DNA of 64,000 bases from Pogonophryne albipinna (Eukaryota > Chordata > Actinopteri > Perciformes > Artedidraconidae). Positions 1 through 12,972 of the stretch are shown here, piece by piece. The stretch spans positions 14,183,783-14,247,782 of the forward strand of contig CM053261.1 of NCBI GenBank assembly GCA_028583405.1, given 5' to 3'. The notes under the pieces are model-generated. The model saw only the letters and a list, made by a program, of their open reading frames with translations, had not been told where the DNA came from and did not search any database. Both the position numbers and the translations under genes were made by a program. Positions within the stretch are counted from its first letter, which is position 1, and the number at the start of each line of letters is the position of its first letter.

Positions 1-230
1 AGATATACGATACACTTCCACAGAAGGTACAAAGCAGCAATAGTTGTTCCTCCATAGTCAAGGACAGAAATAACAAAAACGATCTTGCATGGAAGTGTAA
101 ACAACCTCAACTGTCCGTCAACGGTATGTCTGTTTTGAACGACGCGATATAACAAACTGCAAGCCGCGGTGAAAGTCGAGCGTTTAGGGCGAAGCGAATA
201 TTTGCATCGCGTCCGGTGTGAACGCAGCAT
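1..230. mobile_element. Right part of a PIF/Harbinger-like element (copy 1)
   Basis: This is the same sequence as the right half of the element at 22384-22922. It ends with the terminal inverted repeat GCATCGCGTCCGGTGTGAAC followed by GCAGCAT at 224-230. The left half lies outside the window. Confidence 0.6.
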
Positions 231-3187
231 AGGCCCAGTTAACAAATAAAAATTGGTGTTTCAATAAAGTCCTCTCAGTATCTTGTCTTTTTGTTTGTTA
301 AACGCCATGTGTGGCCCCAGGCTCTGCCACAACAGCAGGGCCTGTCGACCCCTCTGTTGAACCCTGACACCACACTGACCTCAAGATGTAGGAGAGAAAG
401 AGAAAAAGAAGAAGACAGAGAAGACGGTGGAGAGAAGCAAACTAAGTAACAACACAGAGGCTTAAATTAACATTCTTGTTACACAGGACAAAGAAGAAAG
501 AATAGATAGACTCCAGAGATGCAAGTTTTAAAGCCATAGTTGAAGAAAGGCTTAATATGTCTTAAAGACATTCTAAACAGAACACATTAACTATAAATAT
601 CATTTCTAAGGGATCAAATATCAACAAGCCCTATGGCATTGTCACTTCACATAAAACTACTTGTTTTTATTTTCCATTTATCAAATAATTATTTAAAAAA
701 AAACTTTAAAGAGCACTTCATACAAAAGATGAAGCTGGGAATGGGAAGTCAAGGTCTAAGGGATATCATATTAAAACAAAAAGGGTAACACTTTACTTTA
801 TCTATTTAGCATTTAAAGCTATAAGGTTAAGAACTATAAGTTATAAAACCTTATTTCACATTTTAATATTAAAGCCTTTTAGATTGCTTTTATTACGAAA
901 CGACTTCCTGTGTTCTGTGACCAAATCATTTCCTACGTTGTGCACAAGCATCGTTGAATGGAAAACAACAGGTTAAGGTTTATTTTTATTTATTATCATT
1001 TTACATTGGAAAAGCAACGGTCAGATATCTCCCCCCCCCCCCTCCCAACTTTACTTCCATTCAGATATTGTAGCTCTTTTATTTCTAGGTGATTAATGTT
1101 TATATTCTTACAAAACAAAGATTTCAGACACAATCTGTACACTCCAAAATCCAAATCACACCCCTCCCTTCGATGACAAATAAGCTAACATGGGAGCCAA
1201 ATCTTTAGTGCAGTGTTGAAAACCTGTTCGCACACACACATACAAAATAAACAATCAACGAGTCGCATGTACATCTGTGAGTTACATGCTTACTAAGTGT
1301 CTGGACTCCTCACCTAAGACACGAGAGGAGACGTTAAGCAGGTGCGCATTGTAGGAATACAAGGAAGGCAGGTGATTAAGGATAAAATTGACAGAACAAA
1401 TTTCACTTTGACTGTCGTTGTTCCAAATGAGATGGTTCAGTACATAAACCACTTTCCAAAGTACAATTCTCCTAAAAAGTTGTGTAAAAGGGGGGAATTC
1501 AAGTTTTACGCTCCAAGACGTCTCTCACATGGAAGATTTCTAGTGACAATGATGGTGTGCAGTGTTTTCATGGAAAATCTGGAAGGGCAACACTGAGGAG
1601 GACTCACTTATTAATTCAGGATCAGGAAAGAAAAACAAGTAACAGGGTTGAAATGTTCAAGCCCCTCCCCCTTCCTGCCCAAAGAGATGTGACATAAAAA
1701 GGTCCCATATTGTCCATATTTTTCTAACGTTCGCCTTCAAATATCACCAGGACAAAAACATGTTTCACAATCAAATGTTTCAATAAATATAGCTCAATTG
1801 ATAGAATTTCTATTAAAAAATAACCCTTAGAGCAAACTCTCACACAAGAAACTGCCACCCTCCCCCGACACACATACCATAACCCTGCAGGTGCAAAAAG
1901 ACAGGTTGTCTGTTAAAAACCAGCGAAATAAGACTGACTGGTAGATACAGGACAGCCAAACTACGGGTCATAGTAGACTTTGGCAGAGATAATGATCAGA
2001 AAAGAATGTCAGAGAGAGATGGATACTGTGTGTCCGGAGAACAATAAATTATTATTTTGTGATCACGAGCAAGCAATTTCTTATAAGGTGACCAACAACC
2101 GGTTTCTGTTGGATCATAACAAGACAATAACTTTAAAAACACCCAGAACTGCTTTTTAAATACTAACTGGAGAATTTTGAAAATGCTGATTGAAAGAAAA
2201 CAAAAATGTAATCCAGTTTCTTACAATGTGGTACCAAAAGTCGAATCAAATTGATAGAAAAATAATAAACTGATGGGGCGAGAAACTTTCTCGAAAGAAC
2301 TGAAAGCCTTTATTTGGCAGCTACTTTGTTCTAGAACAGTGAAGAGATTGTAACCCACCAATTAATGCTTAAATATGAATTTTAAAAATGGTGTAATATG
2401 GCCCCTTTATGAAGAGAAAAGTCATACATTAACCCTGCCCATAATAATAATAATAATAATAACCCACGTTGAGCTTTTCAATGTCTTTCAGTAAACATTG
2501 GCAGCACAAACACATACATACACACACACACACACTCATACACACTCATACACACTCAATACTGGTAGTGTGATTCAATCAGTGAAATCTCAAATCTGAT
2601 GTCAGTGGGCTGCGTGGGGGGGGGGTATGACGGACAGGGAGGCAGCTAAGGTTTCGATGACCGTGAGGAAGCAGCCCTGTGCACCGGAGAGCAATACAGT
2701 GAGAAGGTCCATGTCCCGTTGTACCAGCTGCCGTTCGCACAGACGTCACCACACCCACAGCTGGGGGGGGGGGAACTAAAGTGGATGACGACAAGTGTCC
2801 ATGTTGTGGTCCAAAGAAGCTTGTCCAGTTCTTCGACAAGACAACCTTTTCCCCCTCGCATACAAAATCCATAGCAGCAGGTAGAGCTCGAGGGTCTCCC
2901 TCCTCGAGAAAAATAATGAAAAAAATAATACCTTTTCCCGTCATCCAGCAAGCAAGCTATGGAGAACTACAGTTCTGGGAAGTGGCAGATGTCTTTTTGC
3001 TTTTACTCTCCTCCTCCATCTTCTTACCCCCTGAGTCCATCAATCAATCAAGCTACCAACATTGTCCTCTGTCGTTAGTCTCTTGTCAGCAATTCATCCC
3101 CGCTCCCATCCCACAAGTCCAACCCTCCCCTCTCCTGCTCTCCCTCCTCCTCCTCCTCCTCCTCTCCCAGGCGAGGGTGAGGGTAGA
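231..3187. other. Sequence downstream of the orphan zmynd19 exon, no gene seen
   Basis: I see no exon here that reads as a conserved protein. On the minus strand the right part should correspond to the 3' UTR of zmynd19, because it lies just after the stop codon of the duplicated exon. It holds an (AAT)n run near 2443-2460, a (CA)n run near 2513-2535, C and G homopolymers near 1031 and 2765, and a CTC-rich run near 3146-3165. Short open frames in this stretch have no recognisable content. Confidence 0.6.
1696..2409. mobile_element. Possible MITE (copy 1)
   Basis: The ends form an imperfect inverted repeat: AAAGGTCCCATATTGTCC at the left, and at the right the reverse complement AAAGGGGCCATATTACACC. 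No clear target duplication is visible and the inside is AT-rich and non-coding. Several short fish elements have similar AAAGG(T/G)CC ends, but the assignment is weak. Confidence 0.35.
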
Positions 3188-3424
<237 letters not shown>

Positions 3425-3665
3425 TTAATGACATATATTAAGAAAATTGTTTTTTGTATTACAAGTTGTCTGAAATAGCATGTTTAAATATGCAAATGTG
3501 CCATTATCTCATTAAACATTTCAGGAACACAATTCTGAACTTTGGATAAAGCCAGGTTCAAAATTCTTGTTTCATTTTGTAGTCATATTAGAATCTAAGG
3601 CTTTTACAGAAGGGATTTTGGATATCTCTTTCTATCACTCCATAAAATCAGAAAATACTGTCAAC

Positions 3666-4685
3666 TAGGGATCGACCGATATGGCTTTTTCAAGGCCGAT
3701 ACCGATACCGATTATTAGTAATCAAGGAGACCGATAACTGATATTTGGAACCGATATACATTTGCAGTAAAATCAGAAAATCTTGGTGTCAAAATGTAGA
3801 ATAACACAAACTCCAACACAACTTCTTTGAAATGCATGTAAGCATATATTATGTTTAATTAACTTTTAAACATCTTACAACTGGTTTCCTCTCTGTGCCC
3901 TTTTCTTTAGTGCAGCAATCTGCAATGAGTTAGAGAGAGAAGAAGTGGGGCTGCAGGCTGACATGCTTAACTAACAATAATGCTTAATTTATTATATCTG
4001 TCTATCTAGCATAAAATCCCAATAAGCTGCTAGCAACTGCAAAACACTAGTGCTAGCTAATGTTTTGCAAACTATTAAAAGTGAGGCTATTACAGTAGAC
4101 CTAACGTTAGTCTAGTAGCCTCACTTCTAATATTTTGCTAAACATTTGCTAGATACATGTTGGCTAGCTAATGAGCTTCACATATCAACCTGAAAAACTG
4201 CGAGGCTCCACTCGCAGCCCCCCCCTCCGCACCACAGTTAGTCCGCTGCACGCACCCCCAACTCTGACTGACTTCCCGCGTCCCTGTGTAACTGGGAAAC
4301 TGATAGAATTGGATCATAAGATCGTGGTGTTTTTGCAACTTCAGCTTAGGGGATAGGGATGTTTATTGAACTTCGGTTTAACACATGTATGGCTCTGCCG
4401 CTCAGCGCTGCTGCTTGCTTCAGTCTGTGTCTGCGTTCTTTCGCACCTGCCTGTAATCTGAGAAGGTCCCGCCTCTCTGGCTGGCTCCCGCCCGGAAAAT
4501 CTTCAGTAATAGCCTATCAGATAGCGCTGTGGGCGGGACATTGCTCGTGTACACAGAGTGGTGACTGCAGCCAGAGAAACGGCCGCATCAGAGCCAAAGT
4601 TTTATCGGCAATTTGATTAAAAAAAGGCCGATACCGATAATCGGTCAAATGCGTTATATCTGCCCCGATAATCGGCCAAGCCCTA
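3666..4685. mobile_element. Non-autonomous hAT element with 8-bp TSD (copy 1)
   Basis: The element begins TAGGGATCGACCGATATGG and ends with CGATAATCGGCCAAGCCCTA, giving short terminal inverted repeats of the TAGGG type. It is flanked by the exact 8-bp duplication CTGTCAAC at 3658-3665 and 4686-4693, as hAT transposases produce. No transposase frame is visible. The element predates the segmental duplication, because the same insertion with the same target site is in copy 2 at 26356-27384. Confidence 0.85.
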
Positions 4686-7203
4686 CTGTCAACAGCCCTA
4701 AATCAATTTTCACCATGTTTTTAGGTATAAAATGTTATACAATTCAGGCTATGAATGATATATGAACAAACCCTTCTGTAAAAGCCATCAGAATATTGAT
4801 AGGAATATAACTGGAAGGTTTGGTGTATGCAAGTGCTACTGAAGTGGACATTTCTGACTCAGAATATGAGAAAAAACTCATTTTGAGAAAACGACCTTTA
4901 AAGATTGCAGTGAGGCGCTAGCTAAACCCTCCTGTTCTTTGGATGATAGCTTGCGCATCGACGCACTCCGTGAAGGTATTTCATGTTTGGGGTCATTTGT
5001 TTTTTGTATAACCTTGCTTCGTGCAAGTGACAATTGTTGTCGTCTTCTCTGTGAACTTTTTTCCACTGTTCTTTTGCCATTTTGAGATTTTAATTTCCAG
5101 CGGAAAGCTAAACCAGGAAGTGTTTTAGCACACCACGTGACGCATCTGAACGAATCACGTTGTCAGAAATTGACACCAGCCAATGAGATTTCGTTTTTTG
5201 GTTTAAGACCCCTTTGTACTTTCACGATTGGTTGCTGATACAAAGGACATGACCATATTTGGATCCAATGAGATTGTGCAGGAGAGACGGAGCTTTCCAA
5301 CGATATCTCTGATGACATGGTGTACACAGCGGTCGCGGTACTTTTTGTTACGTTAGAATGCTAACTTTTGGTGAATTTAGGAGAAATCTACAGATGCAAA
5401 TAGACAAACTAGTCAAATAAACACCTAAATGTGTATTTTGTACATTTTCCTTCCAAAAGCCTGAAAGAAAACATGTTATAGAATCAAAATAGCACAAAAC
5501 CTCAAAATTGACCAGTGCATGAAAAACTATGTTTTTGCCTGCCGTGTCTCGCCTTAATGTTTGTCCAATTTGCAGGACTGTTTTTCCAACACCTTAGCAA
5601 TGTGGTAGACTACATAATTTGTATATATAACACACATGGTCTATGCAGTATTGCTAATTTCAGATGAAGAGAGAACTTTGCAATTTCAAGTAATTTCACG
5701 CTTTTTCAAATATAAAGCAAAATACAATCACACAATAATAAGATATTAAGCATAATCAGGGTTTTATCAGGTGCTGGAAATCCTTAAAAGGCTTGCATTT
5801 TAAAATGTCATGGATTTTTTCCTACATCATCCCTGAATAATTTCAACACGTTTTTACTGCCTCGAGCCCTCTGCATGTTCACCAGCACACTCAGCAATAC
5901 CTCTTTCTCTTTGATCTAAAGTTGAAATATTAAAATGACTGTACATGACTTGTTGAACTCTGATAACTAAAGAAGGGGAGTATTTGGAAGACCAATCCAA
6001 CTTTTGTCTCACAAATATCATCGTTGGGTAACTGCCAATACTATTTAGCAGATCTGTTAACCCCACAGCATGTTAGGCGACATAAGGCCAGAGTTTATAT
6101 ACGCGTCTGTATTTCTGTGACAGGATCATTAAACCAATTGGTAAGAATTGGTGTGAGATCAAGCATTTGTCCACTTCTTTATGATATTCAGCTTATGACA
6201 GCTGTGATATAATAAGCACAGCAGTGAGGCCTTGATAGTGATGTGGAAAATTGCCAATGGCATTCATTACAGAGTGCCAGTAGTACTATACAGAGCATCA
6301 TGGTGTTAAAAGAAAACAAAATAGGCAGTCAAAATGTCGTTCCTTTTGAGAAATTCACCTAAATGAATGTAGTAGAACAACAAAAGAAGACATAGATTAA
6401 AAAAGAAAAAACATGCACAAAATGAAAAATAACAAATCAAAAGGAACACCAGAAAAAGTCTGAAATGAAAAAAGGGAACGGAGAGAGACGAGAGCTTTAA
6501 GTCAGGGCAGAGAAGGGATGAAGGGATGAAGGGATGCAGTGATGTATAAAGGGATTGTCTGAAGGCAAAAGCTGACGGGTAGCCTAAGTGGCGTCCAACA
6601 GAGGCGTCCAACAGAGGCGTCCAACAGAGGCGTCACACACCGGGAGCCCGGCCAGACACAGCAAAGCCCCTTCTGGGGGAATCACTGCTCCCCTGGACCT
6701 ATGGATGGATTCATTTCACAGTTCTGTTTACTTTTGTCTGTGTCTCTCCCCCCCCCCCCCCCATCTCTCTCTCTCTCCTTGACTTTGCTTGCCTCATCAT
6801 TTGCTTCTCGTACTTCTGCCCAACCCTCTGTCTCCCTTTTGTCTTCTTTCTCCTTTGAGTCAGTATCCTTAACAGCTTCTGTTTCAGCCTGATTGCCATT
6901 TTGTATTCAGCACCAACAGAGACAAATGTGAAGACAAACTTAAAGTTACCAGTCACCCAATTTAAAAGACACAGAGGAACACTCTGACCTTTAGATAATT
7001 GGTTGAATTGCATGTGCGTCAGCCTGAATTGCCTCAGATAAATTGAGGATGTGTTACTGAATATTCAGCTGATACACAGTTGTTTACATAAACATTTTCA
7101 AACAATTCCAGGGTTCATACACTTTTTCACCAATGATTTTCAATGACTTTTCCATGACTTCTCAATATACTTCTCAAGATACTGACTGGTTTTCGGACCC
7201 CCC

Positions 7204-7493
7204 CAGACCCCCCCAATAAAGCAGAAATGCACGTTTCAGAGTGGCCTTTTATTGTGGCCAGCCTAAGGCACACCTGTGCAATAATCATGCTGTCTAATCA
7301 GCATCTTGATATGCCACACCTGTGAGGTGGGATGGATTATCTCGGCAAAGGAGAAGTGCTCACTATCACAGATTTTTTCAGATTTCTGAACAATATTTGA
7401 GAGAAATGGTTATTTTGTGTATATAGAAAATGTTTTAGATCTTTGAGTTCATCTCATGAAAAATGGGAGCAAAAACAAAAGTGTTGCGTTTAG
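7204..7493. mobile_element. Fragment of a foldback MITE
   Basis: This stretch matches, in the opposite orientation, the element at 59157-59587. Shared landmarks are CGTTTCAGAGTGGCC, GGCACACCTGTGCA, the ACAGATTTTTTCAGATTT segment and ATGGGAGCAAAAACAAAAGT. Only about half of the element is present; one terminal repeat is missing. Confidence 0.75.
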
Positions 7494-8530
7494 TGTAGTA
7501 TGTAACGCTAGACTTTTTGTGATATCCTTATTTAACCTTACATCTGAGGTAAACTTTTACATGCACTCTGCATTCAAACTTTACATATGTATTGAATCCT
7601 TTAAAAAAATGTAAAATAAAGAACCATAGTTAATACTTGTTCTCCTTAATTTCTTCTTCATTGGCCCCCTTTGCATTTGGTTATTTATCTTCCTTAGCCT
7701 TTAAATAAATTATCTGCCGCAACACTCTGCATCTTTCTGTCTATTACGGTGTTTTAATATCATACAAACTTTAAAAAAGACAACCTTTCCAAACACCATA
7801 AATGTTCCAATAAAAATTCATTGTTAAATGGTGCATCAATGGACCATGCAAAACTGCTGGCTTATTCACAAACGTATTGCGTCATCCAAGGACACGCAAA
7901 TTATCCTCTAACATTATCCAAGTCTGCATTTAATTTTTCATTCAAGGTTCTTAGAAAGTTAAAGGTTTTGAAGATTAATAACCAAACAACTGCTTCGGTA
8001 TTGAGATAATTAAGACTTGTTTACATCTGTGCAGCTTTTTAAATTCTTTCTTTTGCCCTTTGATTGTGATGTGTTGGAGGACGAAATCAAGAGGCTTTAG
8101 AACTTATACGGACTCAACTCCCCCGAACAAGGAACTATTTGTGTTCGACTTTGTGGACTAAATTATTTTGAGAGGGACTGTGGGAGCATTTTGTGAATCC
8201 AATGTACGGATTAATCTGTTATGAGTGAATGAACAGGGTCAAAATGTCAAATCTTGGCAAAAAGGTTTTCGATAGAAGTTGAGGGTTTTGACGCTGTTGT
8301 CTGCTGTCAAGGTATTATCTCGAAGATCGGACATTTTCTTATCCTCTTATGGAACCAAAGGGTATGTAGGTGTCTTTCTGCTGCATGGTCTGATAAGTTA
8401 TAGCAATAAGTGTACGCATGTTGTAAATGGTGTCCAGTTTTTAGAGCGCCACCGCATGTCTCAATTGAAATGAATGAGAAGGAGCTTGCATAAAACGCTC
8501 ATTTGTACGGCCTCTGTTATGCTTTCTTAA

Positions 8531-8606
8531 CCCATGCCGTTACCTATCAACGCAATTCTGTTGAGATTTTTATCAACAGAATTCCGTTGCTAGGTAACAG
8601 CATGGG
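8531..8606. repeat. Imperfect 34-bp palindrome upstream of the EF-hand/WD40 gene
   Basis: Bases 8531-8564 pair with 8573-8606 with three mismatches in 34 positions and an 8-base loop. The arms start CCCATGCCGTTACC and end GGTAACAGCATGGG. It lies 319 bases upstream of the ATG at 8925, in what may be the 5' UTR or promoter. It could be a small foldback repeat or an RNA hairpin. Confidence 0.8.
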
Positions 8607-8924
8607 CCATTCACTTCTTATTGAATGACATCAGAAGGTCCTGATGTCATCAAAATTATGACATCATCTTGGCTTTAATGGAGTTCCGAGCTTCTGCAAG
8701 TTTAACTGCATTTAGTCACTAGACTAGACTCGTGAGAAAGTCGTGTTTTGGATGACATACATGCTTTTTGAATATAGCCAGGTTAATATACTTTATAATA
8801 CCAGGTGAAAATTAACATTATAGGCCTACAACAGATCCAGAGCTACACATTTTTCTAATTTGAAAAAAAATCCCCTACACTCATTACACATTTAAGTGTT
8901 TAATTGATTTCAATCTAAGTAGTA

Positions 8925-11900
8925 ATGGCAAGTTACGCATATTCAGCAGAGGAGGACCTCGATGAGAATGCTACAATTGCTGCAGGAAATGCCTGCAGAA
9001 GAATGTTTTCAGCGCAACAAATACCTGAAATTATTGCATTATTTGAGGAGGCAGATGAAGATGGTGGTGGAGGTTTGGATATGGAAGAATTTTGTAATTT
9101 GTTTGAAAAGATTTACCCTTCTATTACGAAGGAGGAACTTACAGTCCTACATATGCAGATAGATACCAACTGTGACGGTACAGTTGACCTGGGAGAGCTT
9201 TTAGACTTCTTCATAGATAAGGGCAATGCATTGGCAGGGTTGGACTATAAAAGACCATTCCCTAAACCTGTTGAATTTATACCTGTGGGTCACTATAAAA
9301 AAATTGTTGGTGTGACCTTCCGACCCTTCGAGGAGGTCAAACCTGATTTTAGTTTACAAGAATTAGACGAAACCAGCACTTACCAGAGAGGACAATACAT
9401 CACTGTCAGCTCCGATGGTGTACTCACCTTCTGGACGGACAGCTGTACAGATCCATTCACCATACCTCTATATGTGAAAGAAAATGCACTTCCTTTTTCA
9501 CACCAGAAGAAAATGTCTGTTAATGACATGCAGTACATTCAAGAATTGAGACAGCTGGCTATCTCCACCTCTGACAGAGAGCTTTTATTTTATGACTGCT
9601 CTGAAATACCCTCGCTTTTTTCAGTTAACCACTCTCTGATGCTAGAACTAAGCATTGTCAACACCATTAACTACTGGTCAAATGGCACTAAAGCAATGTT
9701 TGCATTTGGTGATGTAAAAGGGTTTTTGACTGTTTTCATCTCCTACAACGTAAAGAAAAATGGCCTCTTCAACCGTGACGTATTTGAAAAAATCTCTCTG
9801 CATGATTATCCTACAGTATACATTTCCAACCTTCTAAACAACCATTCCCAAGACTTTCTTTGTCTTAAAGTCTCAATTTTTAGTGACATATGCAGCCAGA
9901 TCCAATACTTTCCGGTTCTTAACTCATTTGCCATTTGTGGAAGTTTATCCAAGACAATGGTCCTGGCTGCCCTACCAAACCCACCCAGAACTACTTTTTC
10001 AAAATCAATCTTTAAGAGCAGGGGAGATGAGGGGTTTTTCACCTGTGTTGAATACTCTCTTTTTACTGAGTTATTGTTGACTGGTGGTACAGATGGCTTA
10101 CTACGGTTGTGGTTACCCCACAAAGGAGACACCTGCCAAAAGTCTTTGGTGGGACACGTCAGGCCCATTACAAACATTGTCGTAAACAGAATGGACGAAA
10201 CTGTCATCACTTTATCTGATGACAAAAATGTTCGTGTTTGGTCTTTGACGAGATTGGAGTGTAAGCAAAGCATTGAGATTCAATGCATGAGACCAGCTCG
10301 TATCTCCAGTATGTTTTACAACATACTTAACAATGATTTAGTTCTGGCTAACACAGATCTAGTCAAATGTTTTGGTAGGGGAACAGATGTTTTTAAAGAA
10401 ACATTAACATCCCATGACAAGCCCCTGTGCAATGCTCTCTATCACAGCATTTACAAAAAGGTTGTCTCTGTTTGTCAAAAAGGTGAGGCTACACTTTGGG
10501 ATGTCTTAACAGGAAAGGCTGTCATGCAGTTTCAGGTCACTACATATGGGGGGCACACTGCCATTGCATTTGATATACCACAGCGGAGACTAATCACAGT
10601 TTCCAAGGACGGGAAATTAAAACTGTGGAACTTAATCACTGGAGTTTTGCTTGAAGAATTTCCTGTTACCTTGCCAAGTGAGGTGACAGGTATTGTCTGC
10701 ATGGACGATAGTGTGTTTGTGTCGGGAAGGAACTCCAACAGAATTGTTGTCGTGGATTTGGAGGGTAATGATAACATATTTTTGGAACATGATTATTTAG
10801 ATGACATTTGCTCAATGGATGTGCACGACAAAACACTTCTTGCGGCCTCTTGCAATGGAAATATTGTAATGTGGGATGTTGAATCTAGGGAGGTTCGCTA
10901 CTGGCTGAATGGCAGTCAGAGCCCTCGAACTTACATTATAAGAATAGCAGGCAGGACAGGGTGTTTGCCTGATGGGAAGACACACAAAGAAGAAACTGGA
11001 AGGAAAAACACTGATGTGAACACTGGTCCTATTGTTTTATGTTTAAAGACAAGGGAGGTCAATGTGCACACAGCCACACTGCTGACTTCTGCCGATGGCT
11101 TTATAAGTGCCTGGTCGGTAAAAAGCAAAGGAGGTTTGTTAGGGAAGTTCAGGGCAGTGAATGATGAAGATGCAATCATTACCACGATGTCCACTGATGT
11201 CAATGAAAAAATATTGCTGACTGGGGATAGTACCGGCAGGATTTGTCAATGGGACATTCAGAGATTTGGATTTAAAGATAAGGCAAACACAGGGCCATTC
11301 GAAGACATAAGAGGGTGGCGCGTGTCATTGTGTCCACCTCCTCTTTTGGGCACCTGGCAATCTCACCTCTCAGGGGTGGTGAGTGTTCAGTTTGATTCTG
11401 ATTGTCAAAAGATTATTACTGCAGGGTTGGACTGCAATATCCAGCTGTGGAAAAACACAGGTGACCACATTGGATTATTTGGGAAAGATGAATGGGATGC
11501 TGATGCAAAGAAAACTACACAGAAGGAAAGAAGACCAGTGTCAGCAGGGAAGGGAAACCAGTTACCATTTGAGTATTTCAGGCCAGAAAGGGAATTGAAG
11601 AAAAAACAGGAAGATGACCTCGACGACATAAATGATGAACTTCCTTTCCTACCCCGGTGTGATCTAACTGATAAAGAGATGGACCGTATCTATGGACGGT
11701 TAATGAAAAGAAAACCATGTACTATTGACACAATATATAAGAAGTTCAAACAACAACAGTCCATACACTCTGCCAAGCAATGTGCTAGTGTGGTCCAGCA
11801 GGAGGCAGAACAAGCTTCTAAAGTGCAGCTCATGAATAGTGAAAGTTCATTCAGGCCACACCCGCCTCAGAGCCCGCTCATCAGAGGCGAGACAGCAGAC

Positions 11901-12972
11901 CCTGATTTGAAACAGCCTGGATCTAAATATGGCCGTGTGATCAAGCATCAGAATAAAGACCCTTTACAAGGCAGGGTCCTAACACCTTGTCCACCTGACA
12001 TCGTGCCAAGCCAGCAGCGGTCTGAGCTAACAACAAAGCATTCACTCTTGCCAACCATCCCGAAAGGTGTTCAGCGCACACATAATCAGACCCAGTTCAG
12101 GCAGCACCCGCCTCAGAGCCCGCTCATCAGAGGCGAGACAGCAGACCCTGATTTGAAACAGCCTGGATCTAAATATGGCCGTGTGATCAAGCATCAGAAT
12201 AAAGACCCTTTACAAGGCAGGGTCCTAACACCTTGTCCACCTGACATCGTGCCAAGCCAGCAGCGGTCTGAGCTAACAACAAAGCATTCACTCTTGCCAA
12301 CCATCCCGAAAGGTGTTCAGCGCACACATAATCAGACCCAGTTCAGGCCACACCCGCCTCAGAGCCCGCTCATCAGAGGCGAGACAGCAGACCCTGATTT
12401 GAAACAGCCTGGATCTAAATATGGCCGTGTGATCAAGCATCAGAATAAAGACCCTTTACAAGGCAGGGTCCTAACACCTTGTCCACCTGACATCGTGCCA
12501 AGCCAGCAGCGGTCTGAGCTAACAACAAAGCATTCACTCTTGCCAACCATCCCGAAAGGTGTTCAGCGCACACATAATCAGACCCAGTTCAGGCAGCACC
12601 CCGCCTCAGAGCCCGCTCATCAGAGGCGAGACAGCAGACCCTGATTTGAAACAGCCTGGATCTAAATATGGCCGTGTGATCAAGCATCAGAATAAAGACC
12701 CTTTACAAGGCAGGGTCCTAACACCTTGTCCACCTGACATCGTGCCAAGCCAGCAGCGGTCTGAGCTAACAACAAAGCATTCACTCTTGCCAACCATCCC
12801 GAAAGGTGTTCAGCGCACACATAATCAGACCCAGTTCAGGCCACACCCGCCTCAGAGCCCGCTCATCAGAGGTGGCAGCAGCTTAAAAACAAGCTCTTCC
12901 CAGACACCTCGATTACGTTTACCTCCACTCACTGAGAAAGTACAGCTTACAACACGTCGCCGGCTGCAATAA
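8925..12972 (+). CDS. EF-hand and WD40-repeat protein (WDR49/WDR64/EFCAB8-like), single exon, frameshifted near the 3' end
   Basis: The uninterrupted frame runs from ATG at 8925 to a stop at 12644 (1239 codons). Two EF-hand loops are visible, DEDGGGGLDMEE (residues 44-55) and DTNCDGTVDLGE (80-91), both with the calcium-binding positions filled. At least eight WD40-type blade ends follow, for example LLRLWLP, NVRVWSL, ATLWDVL, KLKLWNL, NIVMWDV, ICQWDI and NIQLWKN. After a basic linker comes a repeat region from about residue 977, made of an 82-residue unit. In the fourth unit the sequence CACCCCGCC has one C more than the other units, which shifts the frame to the early stop. The original frame resumes and ends at 12972, so without that base the gene would be 1348 codons plus stop. 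The architecture matches the WDR49/WDR64/EFCAB8 family (CFAP337-like, axoneme-associated) and insect WDY. Those genes are normally intron-rich, so an intronless copy suggests a retrogene. The exact family member is not certain and no promoter was recognised. Confidence 0.8.
11853..12882 (+). repeat. 246-bp coding tandem repeat, four full units plus a partial fifth
   Basis: Units start at 11853, 12099, 12345, 12591 and 12838. The first three spacings are exactly 246 bp (82 codons), so the repeat preserves the reading frame; the fourth is 247 bp because of one added C near 12601. Units are nearly identical. Units 1, 3 and 5 begin AGGCCACACCC while units 2 and 4 begin AGGCAGCACCC, which suggests expansion by a two-unit step of 492 bp. 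The fifth unit diverges after about 35 bases into the unique C-terminal end. The encoded unit is rich in Pro, Gln, Lys and Arg with no recognised domain. Confidence 0.95.

Larger units (their letters stand above)
5856..8924. other. Intergenic, no protein gene recognised
   Basis: I found no splice-consistent coding exon. The stretch contains a 13-bp repeat GCGTCCAACAGAG in three copies near 6591-6629, a C-run near 6751-6763, a fragment of a foldback MITE (7204-7493) and a palindrome at 8531-8606. The last few hundred bases probably include the promoter and 5' UTR of the EF-hand/WD40 gene. If the tandem duplication model is right, 5856 is also the start of the second unit. Confidence 0.55.

Noticed and set aside
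4359..4616. 85-codon frame starting MFIELRFNTCMAL, also at 27058-27315
   Set aside because: It lies inside a non-autonomous hAT element and resembles no known protein.
9806..10273. 155-codon minus-strand frame
   Set aside because: It is antisense to the EF-hand/WD40 coding region and has no recognisable content.
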